Positions 54,221-64,000 of a DNA stretch of 64,000 nucleotides are shown in pieces (positions within the stretch are counted from its first letter, which is position 1; each line of letters starts with the position of its first letter). The stretch comes from Saccopteryx bilineata. Its lineage: Eukaryota > Chordata > Mammalia > Chiroptera > Emballonuridae. The translations under genes and the position numbers were made by a program. The notes under the pieces were generated by a model. The model saw nothing but the letters and a program-made list of their open reading frames with translations. It did no database searches and had not been told where the DNA came from. The stretch spans positions 293,096,590 to 293,160,589 of the forward strand of contig NC_089492.1 of assembly GCF_036850765.1 (NCBI RefSeq). The letters run 5' to 3'.

Positions 54221-54553
54221 GCCTGACCAGGCGGAGGCGCAGTGGCTAGAGTGTCGGACTGGGATGCCGAAGACCCAGGTTCGAGACCCCGAGGTCGCCA
54301 GCTTGACAAGGACTCATCTGGTTTGAGCAAGGCTCACCAGCTTGAACCCAAGGTCACTGGCTCGAGCAAGGGGTTACTCGGTCTGCTGAAGGCTCGTGGT
54401 CAAGGCACATATGAGAAAGCAATCAGTGAACAACTAAGGTATCACAACGAAGAACTAATGATTGATGCTTCTCATCTCTCTCTGTTCCTGTCTGTCCGTT
54501 CCTATCTATCCCTCTCTCTGACTCTCTCTGTCTCTGTAAAAAAAAAAAAAAAA
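54221..54553 (+). mobile_element. SINE-B
   Basis: Complete, with the duplication aaaagtgtgggcaat on both sides. Confidence 0.94.
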
Positions 54554-55715
54554 AGTGTGGGCAATGTTTTCATGTGTGACATTATGTTTCATGTATAAAC
54601 ATCCTTGGGAAGGCATTGTATGTAAAATTGTTTCTTAAGTTGATTAATAAAGAAAATACAATGAGAATCCTTAGGAATATAAATGAAGGGTGTAGATGGA
54701 TGATGTTTTAGAAACAAGAAGCATTTTGCAAGTAAAGGGGATCTCCATGCAGGTCATCTGAGAAAGTCACACACAAACAAGTATGCAGAATTAGAAAAAG
54801 GAACTGGTAGATGGTGTAGGCAGGAAAGTAAGAGACTAGGATGATCGATGAGAAGTTACAGTATTGAAGAACTAAAGACCATGTCATGAGTCAGAAGAAA
54901 GCAAGGATGCTTTGGTGCATCTGTGGTTGACAACGTGGTTCAGTGTCCTCGGGTGTCCCAGAGTCTTTGTCCCCAGCAGTCAGGCCAGGGGGTTCCATGT
55001 AGCCTGCATGTTCCACGTGATGCTCATTCCTCAGCCCATGGTCTGGAAGTCCAGCTAAAGGCCAGGATAGGTCTGGCTCTGTGTTGGAGACACTTCTGAA
55101 TACTGCAGATTGTCCCATGTCACTGAGGTAGTTGAGTGTAAATCAGCAGCCATGAGGAGTTGTTGGCCTGTAGGTGTGAGCTCCCGTGTGGCTAGTTTAG
55201 GAGAGGCAGCGTTTTCAATCTAGGATGCAAAATGACCTGCTGTTTCTATTGTACTGTACTCTTTATGTTCCATGTAGAGTAGGGTTTGTCTTTGAGTGGT
55301 ATTGACCTTTTGAGCTAGATCCTTCTTTGCCCAGGGTGAGGGGTGAATCTGCAGCAGATGTGCTCATGAACACCTATTTTTTGTTTTCATTGTTCGTAGA
55401 ACCCCACCATGTTAGGAGTGTGAAATGCTGCCGTCTTGGCCGAATACGCCCTGGGGGCATAGTCACCTTTGGACCAGAAACCAGTGAGGTGGAAACTTGG
55501 GTCATTTCTGGAACGTGAAAGGATTGTAATGAAGTATTTTTATTATGTTTCCATTGTAATTATTTTATAATTGTACTAGTGACTTATTGTGGGAGCTGTT
55601 TTAGATGTTCCTTTGAAAAGTTGGAAATATAATGATAATGTAATTTCCTGTTCTTACAGGCTTCTAGATGGAAAGCCATGAGAGGCATCCATGTAGTCCA
55701 TTAAAACTTCAGCGA
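54554..55715 (+). repeat. Array block, second of a close pair
   Basis: 54690-54740 (gatggatgatgttttagaaacaag, trimmed) matches 63460-63500. 55210-55715 matches 52130-52650. No gene is seen. Confidence 0.8.
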
Positions 55716-55902
55716 GGCCCTGGCCGGTTGGCTCAGTGGTAGAGTGTAGGCCTGGCGTGTGGGAGTCCCAGGTTCGATTCCTGGCCAGGGCACACAGAGC
55801 ATCGCCCCCTGGTGGGCGTGACAGGTGGATCCCGGTCGGGCACATGCGGGAGTCTGTCTGACTGCCTCCCCGTTTCCAACTTCAGAAAAGTACAAAAAAA
55901 AA
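55716..55902 (+). mobile_element. Short SINE-A lacking the middle ~200 bp
   Basis: The head (to GGCCAGGGCACACA) is joined directly to GAGCATCGCCCCCTGGTGGG and the normal tail. The duplication aaaacttcagcga flanks it, so it inserted as a unit. One CTCF-like site is retained. Confidence 0.93.
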
Positions 55903-56270
55903 CACCAAAACTTCAGCGAATCTGAAATCGGTAGGAACTTGTTTTATCATTCCCCGCAGTCATTTAAAAAAAAGTTCCAAATGCCTTAGAAGTTGATGCG
56001 TGGGTCAGATCAGTTCTAAAAGGTGGGCTGCATCCCTGACAGAGGTATATCCAATCCCCTTGTATCATTATGATGTTGCCTGTTATTCCTGTTTGCCCTG
56101 TGATGCATGAATCGACGTTGTTATTCACGGAGGGTGATGGCAGATCACTTCGGTTCATAAAGCATGTGAAAATGAATATCTATTATTTATTTTGAGGACC
56201 AATTTGGCCCTCCAATGTACCATACAGTGTGTAGATTTAATTTGGTTCTCATTTCCTGAGCCCATGATTT
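55903..56270. other. Array remainder up to the L1
   Basis: No gene. It ends with tgagcccatgattt (56257-56270), the left copy of the L1 target duplication. Confidence 0.5.
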
Positions 56271-56789
56271 TTAAAAAATCTTATTTTTATTAATTTTAAT
56301 GCAGTGACATTGATAAATCAGGGTACATATGTTCCGAGAAAACATCTCCAGATTGTTTTGACATTTGATTATGTTGCATACCCCTCACCCAAAGTCAAAT
56401 TGTCTTCTGTCACCTTCTTTCTGGTTTTCTTTGTGCCCCCCCTCCCCCTCTCTCCTTCCTCGCTCCCTCCCCCCCCCATTACCATCACATTCTTGTCCTT
56501 GTCTCTTAGTCTCATTTTTATGTCCCATCTATGTATGGGTTCATATAGTTCTTAGTTTTTTCTGATTTACTTATTTCACTCCATATAATGTTATTAAGGT
56601 CCATCCATGTTATTGTAAATGATCCGATGTCATAATTTCTTATGGCTGAGTAGTATTCCATAGTATATATGTACCAAAGCTTTTTAATCCACTCATCCTC
56701 TGATGGACACTTGAGCTGTTTCCAGATCTTTGCTATTGTGAACAATGCTGCCATAAACATGGGGGTGCATTTTTCCTTTTGGAACAGTT

Positions 56790-59700
56790 CTATGGTGTTC
56801 TTAGGGTATATTCCTAAAAGTGGGGTGGGATAGCTGGGTCAAAAGGCAGTTCGATTTTCAGTTTTTTGAGGAATCTCCATACTGTTTTCCACAGAGGCTG
56901 CACCAGTCTGCATTCCCACCAGCAGTGCAGGAGGGTTCCCTTTTCTCCACATCCTCGCCAGCACTTACTCTGTGTTGTTTTGTTGATGAGCGCCATTCTG
57001 ACTGGTGTGAGGTGATATCTCATTATGGTTTTAATTTGCATATCTCTAATGATTAGTGATGTTGAGCATTTTTTCATATGCCTATTGGCCATCTGTATGT
57101 CCTCTTTGGAGAAGTGTCTATTCATTTATTTTGCCCATTTTTTGATTGGATTGTTTGTCTTTCTGGTGTTGAGATTTACAAGTTCTTTATAAATTTTGGT
57201 TATTAACCCCTTATCAGACGTATTGTCAAACATGTTCTCCCATTGTATAGTTTGTCTTTTTATTCTGTTCTTATTGTCTTTGGCTGTGCAAACACTATTT
57301 AGTTCGATATAGTCCCATTTGTTTATCCTGTCTTTTATCTCACTTGCCCGTGGAGATAAATCAGCAAATATATCGCTGCGAGAGATGTCGGAGAGCTTAC
57401 TGCCTATGTTTTCTTCTAAGATGTTTATGGTTTCATGGCTTACATTTAAGTCTTTTATTTATTTTGAGTTTATTTTTGTGAATGGTGTAAGTTAGTGGTC
57501 TAGTTTCATTTTTTTGCAGGTAGCTGTCCAATTTTCCCAACACCATTTATTAAAGAGGCTGTCTTTACTCAATTGTATGCCCTTACCTCCTTTGTCAAAT
57601 ATCAGTTGTCCATAGAGCTGTGGGTTTATTTCTGGGTTCTCTGTTCTGTTCCATTGATCTATATGCCTGTTCTTATGCCAGTACCCGGCTGTTTTGAGTA
57701 CAATGCCTTGTAGTATAACTCGATATCAGGAAGTGTGATACCTCCCACTTTATTCTTCTTTTTTAAGATTGCTGAGGCTATTTGTGTTCTTTTTTGGTTC
57801 CATATAAATTTTTGGAATATGTGATCTATATCTTTAAAGTATGTCATTGGTATTTTAATTGGTATTGCATTGAATTTATAAATTGTTTTGGGTAATATAG
57901 ACATTTTAATGATGTTTATTCTTCCTAACCAAGAGCATGGTATATGCTTCCACTTGTTTGTATCTTCCTTGATTTCTTTTATCAATGTTTTATAATTTTC
58001 AGAGTACAAGTCTTTAGTCTCCCTGGTTAAATTTACTCCTAGGTACTTTATTTTTTTGGTTGTAATAGTGAAGGGGATTGTTCCCTTAATTTCTCTTTCT
58101 GACTGTTCATTGCTGGTGTATAAAAATGCCTCTTATTTCTGAGTATTAATTTTATATTCTGCCACTTTGCTGAATTCATTTATCAGGTCCAGTAGTTTTT
58201 TGACTGAGACTTTAGGGTTTTCTATATATAATATCATATCATCTGCAAATAATGGTAGCTTTACTTCTTCTTTTTCAACATGAATACCTTTTATTTCTTC
58301 TTCTTGTCTGATTGCTGTGGCTAGGACTTCCAGGACTATGTTGAATAACAGTGGTGAAAAGGGGCATCCCTGCCTTGTTCCTGATCTTAAGAATTGCTTT
58401 TAATTTTTGCCCGTTGAGTATGATGTTGGCTGTGGGTTTGTCATAGATGGCTTTTATCATGTTGAGGTATGTTCCCTGTATTCCTACTTTGTTGAGAGTT
58501 TTGATCATGAATGGGTGTTGGATTTTATCAAATGCTTTTTCTGCATCTATTGAAATTATCATGTGGTTTTTCTCCTTCCTTTTGTTTATGTGATGAATCA
58601 CATTGATTGATTTGCGAATATTGTACCAGCCTTGCCTCCCAAGAATAAATACCACTTGATCGTGGTGTATGATTTTTTCCATATATTGTTGGATGTGGTT
58701 TGCTAATATTTTGTTGAGGATTTTAGCATCTATATTCATCAGTGATATTGGCCTATAATTTTTTTTCTTTGTGTTGTGTTTGCCTGATATTGGAATCAGA
58801 ATTATGCTCGCCTCATAAAAGGAGCTTGGAAGTCTTCCTCTTGATTTTTTTGAAATAGTTTGAGAAGGATAGGAGTTAGTTCTTCTTTGACTATTTGGTA
58901 GAATTCACTTGTGAGGCCCAGGACTTTTCTTTGTTGAGAATTTTTTTATAATTGTTTTGATCTCATTTGTTGTAATCGGTCTGTTTAGGTTTTCTGATTC
59001 TTCCAGATTGATTTTTGGAAGATTGTATATTTCAAGGAATTTATTTCATCTAGGTTGTCTAGTTTTTTGGCATACAGTTCTTCATATTATTTTCTTACAA
59101 TATTTTGTATTTCTGTTGTGTCAATTGCTATTTCTCCACTCTCATTTCTAATTTTATTTATTTGAGTCCTCTCTCTTTTTTTCTTAGTGATTCTGGTTAA
59201 AGGTTCATCAATCTTGTTTACCTTTTCAAAGAACCAGCTCCTAGTTTCATTGATCCTCTGTATTGTTTCTTTAGCCTCTATGTCATTTATTTCTGCTCTG
59301 ATCCTTATTATTTCCTTCCTTCTACTACATTTGGGCTTTACTTGCTGTTCTTTTTCTAGTTCTTTTAGGTGCAGGGTTAAGTTGTTTATTTGAGCTTTTT
59401 ATAGCTTCTTAAGGTGTGCCTGTAGTGCTATGAACTTCCCTCTCAGTACTGCTTTCGCTGTGTCCCATAAATTTTGAGTTGTTGTATGCTAATTATCATT
59501 TGTTTCTAGGAATTTTTTTTATTTCTTCTTTGATCTCATTCTTAATTCATTCGTTATTTAACAACCTGCTATTTAGTTTCCATGTGTTTGAGAATTTTTG
59601 AGTTTTTCTGTTGTGGTTGATTTCTAGTTTCATGCCATTGTGATCAGAGAAAGTGCTTGATATGATTTCAATCTCCTTAAATTTGTTGAGACAAACTTTT

Positions 59701-60734
59701 GTGCCCTAATATGTGGTCTATCCTAGAGAATGTACCATGAGCACTTGAAAAGAATGTATATTCTGGCCCTGGCCAGTTGGCTCAGTGGTAGAGCATCGGC
59801 CTGGCGTACAGAAGTCTCGGGTTCGATTCCCGGCCAGGGCATACAGGAGAGGTGCCCATCTGCTTCTCCACCCCTCCCCCTCTCTTTCCTCTCTGTCTCT
59901 CTCTTCCCCTCCCACAGCCAAGGCTCCATTGGAGCAAAAGATGGCCCAGGGGCTGGGGATGGCTCCTTGACCTCTGCCCCGGCGCTAGAGTGGCTCTGGT
60001 CGTGACAGAGCGATGCCCCAGATGGGCAGAGCATCGCCCCCTGGTGGGCGTGCCAGGTGGATCCTGGTCGGGCGCATGCGGGAGTCTGTCTCACTGCCTC
60101 CCTGTTACCAGCTTCAGAAAAATACAAAAAAAAAAAAAAAAAAAGAATGTATATTCTGCTGTTTTAGGGTGAAAGGTTCTGAAGATATATATTAAATTGA
60201 GTTGATCTAGCGTGTCCTTTAAGTTTGCTGTTTCTTTGTTAATGTTTTTTCTTGAGGATCTATCTAGTGATGTTAGTGGGATATTGAAATCCCCTACTAT
60301 TAAAGTGTTGCTGTTGATCTCGCCCTTTATATCCATCAAAGTCTGCTTTATATATTATATTTAGGTGCTCTTATATTAGGTGTGTAGATATTTATAATAG
60401 TTATATCTTCCTGTTGGATTGCTCCCTTTATTATTGTGTAGTGGCCATCTTTATCTCTTACTATATCCTTTGTTTTAAAGTCCATTTCATCTGATATAAG
60501 TATTGCTACCCCAGCTTTTTTTTCATTTCCATTTGCATGAAATGTTTTTTTCCATCCTTTTACCTTCAGTCTATGTGCATCTTTTGTTTTAAGGTGTGTC
60601 TCTTGTAGACAGCATATGTACAGGTCCTGTTTTCTTATCCATGCAGCTACCCTATGTTTTTTGATTGGAGCATTTAATCCATTTCCATTTAAGGTTATTA
60701 TTGATATGTAGTTGTTTATTGACATTTTATTCAT
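56790..60734 (-). pseudogene. L1 ORF2 (endonuclease and reverse transcriptase), broken
   Basis: It starts at 60734 with the endonuclease (residues about 1-128: LNGNGLNAPIKKHR, QETH; later GDFNIPL near 60280). The reverse transcriptase is at 58739-58275 ([16 protein letters not shown]) with LFADDMILY intact near 58235. The C-terminal cysteine-rich part is at 57125-56814 ([19 protein letters not shown]). Stops and frameshifts occur in every domain, and a SINE-A interrupts the endonuclease. No active element. Confidence 0.92.
59765..60144 (+). mobile_element. SINE-A in L1 ORF2
   Basis: Complete, opposite in orientation to the L1, with the duplication aaaagaatgtatattctg on both sides and one intact CGCCCCCTGGTGGGC near 60045. 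Confidence 0.95.
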
Positions 60735-60796
60735 TAAAGCTGTATTCCTCTTTTGCTATATTCTTTTCCCACTTTGATCTGTTTACAACAGGCCCC

Positions 60797-61891
60797 TTAA
60801 CATTTCCTGCAGCATTGGTTTGGTTGTAATGAATTCCTTGAGTTGTTTTTTGTTTTTTTTTTTTGGTCTGGGAAGCTTTTTATTTCTCCTTCAATTTTAA
60901 ATAATAGTCTTACTGGATAAAGTAGTCTTGGTTGTAGGTTCTTGTTCTGCATTACTTTGAATATTTCTTGCCATTCCCTTCTGGCCTCAAATGTTTCTGT
61001 TGAGAAGTCAGATGTCATCCTTATGGGGGCTCCTTTGTAGGTGATAGCCTTTTTTTCTCTAGCAGCTTTTAATATTTTCTCTTTATCACTTAGCTTTGGT
61101 ATCTTAATTTTGATGTGTCTTGGTGTAGGTTTCTTTTTTTTTAAAGCTTAGTCTTTTTTTTACAATTTATTTATTTTTTTATATTTTATTTAGTCATTTT
61201 TTTTAGAGAGAAGAGACACAGAGAGAGAAAGAGATAGAAAGAACAGAGGGAGGAGCAGGAAGCATCAACTCCCATATGTGTCTTGACTAGGCAAGCCTGG
61301 GGTTTTGAACTGGCGACCTCAGTGTTCCAGGTCAATGCTTTTACCCACTGTGCCACCACAGGTCAGGCCTTGGTGTAGGTTTCTTTGGGTTTCTCTTTAA
61401 TGGAGTTCTCTGTGCTTCTTGAACTTGTGAGAGTTTCTCCTGCATTAGTTTAGGGAAGTTTTCAGCCATGATATGATTGAACAAAGTCTCTATTCCTTGT
61501 TCTTTCTCTTCTTCTTCAAAAACCCCTATTATGCGGATGTTATTTCTCTTCATGTTGTCACAGAGCTCTCTAAGAGTTTCCTCAGACTTTTTAGTCTCTT
61601 TTCTTTTTTCTTCTCTGCTTTCATGCCTTCATTCCACTTGCCCTCCAACTTGCTGATTCAATTCTCAGCTCCATCCATCCTGTTTTTAATTGCTTCCATT
61701 GTGGTCTTCATTTCTGATATTGTATTTGTCATCTCCGACTGCTTCTCTTTTAATGTTTCAATATTCTTTTTTATACTTGCAATTTCTTTATTTAGGTGTT
61801 CATAATGACCATCCATTGTTGTTCTAAGATCCCTAAGCATTCTTACAATCATTATTTTGAACTCTGCATCTGGAAGTTTGGTTATTTCCAT
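60797..61891 (-). pseudogene. L1 ORF1 (RNA-binding protein), broken
   Basis: ATG at 61891. The first 77 residues end with a coiled-coil-like stretch (IASIKKNIETLKEKQSEM). The RNA-recognition part appears at 61553-61341 (RNNIRIIGVFEEEEKEQGIE), and the C-terminal part at 61018-60797 (FEARREWQEIFKVMQNKNLQ). A SINE-C and frameshifts separate them. Confidence 0.9.
61139..61367 (-). mobile_element. SINE-C in L1 ORF1, reverse
   Basis: AGGAGCAGGAAGCATCAAC and CCACCACAGGTCAGGC, with the duplication ttggtgtaggtttcttt on both sides. Confidence 0.94.
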
Positions 61892-63064
61892 ATCACTCAG
61901 TTCATTTCCTGGAGGTTTCTCTTGGGGTTACATTTGAATTGCACTTCTCTGTCTTCTCATTACATCTAAGTGTTTGGGTGTTTTGTTTGTAGAGCTGGTT
62001 GAGTCTAGGCTTGGTGTTGTCTGCCTCCAGTTTTCCATTGTGTTATTTCTAGGTCTTCTTGGGTTGGCATCAGCTATTATTTGTAATCCACTTTCAGATT
62101 TGGGCCACTTTGAAGTCTTGATTTGTTTGTTTTCTTAACAGGTGATAGTCTTGTTTACTGATCTCTGCAGGGGCTTATTTGAAACTGTATCTAGGAATGC
62201 AGTGGGTGTAACCTGAGACTCTGAAGGCCTCTTCTGCCAGTTACTTTCTCTGGAGGCAGGGTGTTTTCTCAGCTTCAGTAGAGGGAGGTGTATCTCAGAT
62301 CTCCATGGAGACCTGAGTTACTGCCCCTCCTCCCCACTTCTTGTTTTCAGCTGTGTCTTGTTGTGCTGATTGGAGCTGGAGAGATGTCTGGAGATCTGTG
62401 ACCTGGAAGCACTTTGTCTTTTATTTTGTGGAAGGATCAGCCCCCTCCCCCAGCTATGGCCTCCTCCAGCACTGGATGAGTCAGCTTCTCAGGTCATCCC
62501 CTGCATTCCTCTGCCCCTCACTGTCTGTCTCTCTCTCTCCTCCTCACCGTCTGTCTCTCTCTCCCCTTTCTTTTTGGAAGACAAGTTGGCCCTTTCAACA
62601 CAACTCATTCCCTGGTCCCCAGGCAAATGGCTGTGAGCAGTATTTTCTGCTCTTTTCCTTGGAGTGAGAGCCATTCTGGGCTCTCAGCCTCACCCCCCAC
62701 CCTGTTCCTGTAAGCAGGGGAGATTCAGGCACACCCTACCAGGTTTGTTGTGGCTTCTTCTTTGCTTCTTGGTTTTTGAGAGCTGCTCTTGTAGTCCAGA
62801 GTTGGTTTTTCACGCTGATTGTTCACAAATTAGTCTGTAATCCAGTTTGGTGGCGTGAGCTGGGAGTCTGTGCATCTGCCTACTCTGCTGCCATCTTCAG
62901 GTCCCCTGTCTGTCTGTTCTTAACTGTCCCTCTCTCTGATTCTCTCTTTCTGTGTGGAGCGGCTCAGGGAGCTCCCGTGTCACAGTCAGCTGCGCCGCGG
63001 CCGCTGCATCTCGTGCCACAGGTCCCCCACCCACCCCGCAGCTGCGTCTGGGGCCGCACTTCTA
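61892..63064 (-). promoter_or_regulatory. L1 5' UTR
   Basis: On the minus strand it starts with a CpG-rich stretch (CAGCGGCCGCGGCGCAGCTG near 62990) and GAAGATGGCAGCAGAGTAGG near 62890, then runs to the ORF1 start. In L1 elements this region holds the internal promoter; activity here is unknown. Confidence 0.82.
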
Positions 63065-63078
63065 TGAGCCCGTGATTT

Positions 63079-64000
63079 AAAGAAAAGTCTTTATTCTACA
63101 AAAATTTCATATGAATTTGCATCTATTACTACATCTTCCCTTGGTGTGAATTGTGTATTTAGAAGGTAGCAATGTACTGTTTCATTTCAGTAGCTGTAGA
63201 ATACAAGGAAGATTTATGCGTTTTCGGGCTTTCTTCCATGAATGAATTTTTCCAGAATCATCCTTTATATTTTAGTTCATGAAGTGAACATAAGGCAATA
63301 GGATCATGAAAAATGTGGTCGATGGTTTAAAATTGTATTGTAATACATTTATAGACATGTTTTGGAAATTGACATAGTGTATAAAACTTTTTTTATTTGT
63401 TTTAACTGGAGTAATTCATAGAATATTAGCAGAGTACTTAGCATTCTACATGAGGGAAGGGTCTGGATGCAAGGCGTTCTAGAAACAGGAAGTATTGTGT
63501 ATGTGACATTGTGTCCCCCTTCAGGTCCACTGAGAGACTCACACATTGGCAGTTGTCCAGGTTGGTAAAGTATATATATTACAGAACAAGCATGAAATGG
63601 GCATGTAGGAGCCATGAGAAAGCAATGGAAGTCAGATGCCCACAGTGGCTCATGAAGTGCTTCTGTGCCCTAAGGTGGCGGATATTCTTTCCCCTGGCAG
63701 ATGGGCAAGGGCATTTGGAGTTGCCTCTCTGACCCCATGGCAGTCACACCTGGGGCTCCTTGGCATCAGTGTTAAGTGAATGCCCAGGATAGCTTTGTTC
63801 AGTCATCAGGCAGGACGCTTGCCAGAGACAGTGCTCGCGCCACTTAAGATGGTTTCATTGTGGTGAGGTAGGTGAACATTGTGTGGTAGCCACTCAGGAG
63901 TGCTCTCCGTGGTCCTGAGAGGAAAAGATGAGGTAGACTGAGTTTACTGATGGATATAGGGAAAAGTCAAGTGGTTATCAGGGGTAGGGGGTGCAGAGAG
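63079..64000 (+). repeat. Array block, last copy in the window
   Basis: 63180-63640 matches 54070-54900: agtagctgtagaatacaagg, aagtgaacataaggcaat / aagtgaaactaaggcaat and ttctagaaacaggaag / ttttagaaacaagaag. 63640-64000 turns purine-rich again. The array probably continues beyond the window. Confidence 0.75.

Larger units (their letters stand above)
56271..63064 (-). mobile_element. Near full-length L1 retrotransposon, minus
   Basis: The 3' end is at the low coordinate (poly-A as T/A-rich 56271-56300); the 5' end is at 63064 with a CpG-rich 5' UTR. The duplication tgagcccatgattt / tgagcccgtgattt (56257-56270 and 63065-63078) shows one complete insertion. Without two SINEs it is about 6.2 kb, the full L1 length. 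Both ORFs are recognisable but broken. Confidence 0.95.

Overview
The window is non-coding mammalian DNA dense in transposable elements, most likely from a microbat. tRNA-derived SINEs with a VES-like head (GGCCCTGGCCGGTTGGCTCAG) are abundant. They occur alongside hAT and Tc1/mariner elements, endogenous retroviruses and a near full-length L1. The Rhin-1 SINE expected in horseshoe bats is not seen, so another bat family is more likely; an emballonurid is possible, from memory only. I find no intact protein-coding gene. The only host-gene material is a broken processed copy of SMDT1 (the mitochondrial EMRE subunit).

I call the four SINE families A (about 390 bp), B (about 330 bp), C (about 190 bp) and D (about 200 bp). 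About 50 copies fill much of the window, most with recognisable target-site duplications (TSDs). Nesting gives relative ages. At 387-2119 a SINE-B hosts a hAT MITE and an insert carrying two SINE-A. At 7584-8798 a hAT MITE hosts a solo LTR, itself hit by a SINE-C. At 33844-39892 a SINE-B is split by a 5.7 kb class I provirus, itself hit by a SINE-A. At 44031-49036 a 5 kb hAT element contains a minisatellite, two SINE-A and the SMDT1 retrocopy.

Once the mobile elements are set aside, the remaining sequence from about 9 kb to 64 kb is not unique. The same diverged blocks recur in the same orientation, for example near 9.6, 16.5 and 22.9 kb; near 14.1, 21.1 and 53.8 kb; near 25.8 and 40.5 kb; near 52.1 and 55.2 kb; and near 54.1 and 63.2 kb. 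The locus therefore looks like an old tandem array with units of several kb, expanded by transposons. One short block motif, repeated in one orientation, resembles a CTCF site (reverse complement of CTGCCATCTAGTG). Every SINE-A also carries one or two CCACCAGGGGGCG-type motifs. The general layout recalls X-linked CTCF tandem arrays such as FIRRE or DXZ4, but I cannot assign the locus.

Layout: 1-9 kb, stacked SINEs, an old L1 fragment and two hAT MITEs. 9-26.9 kb, array copies with G-rich and about 64-bp minisatellite blocks. 26.9-34 kb, LTRs, a MIR and more array copies. 34.1-39.8 kb, provirus (minus strand, tRNA-Phe-type primer site). 40-43 kb, array copy. 43.1-43.7 kb, solo LTR. 44.0-49.0 kb, hAT composite. 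49.5-56.2 kb, CpG- and G-rich blocks plus array copies. 56.3-63.1 kb, near full-length L1 (minus). 63.1-64 kb, array again.
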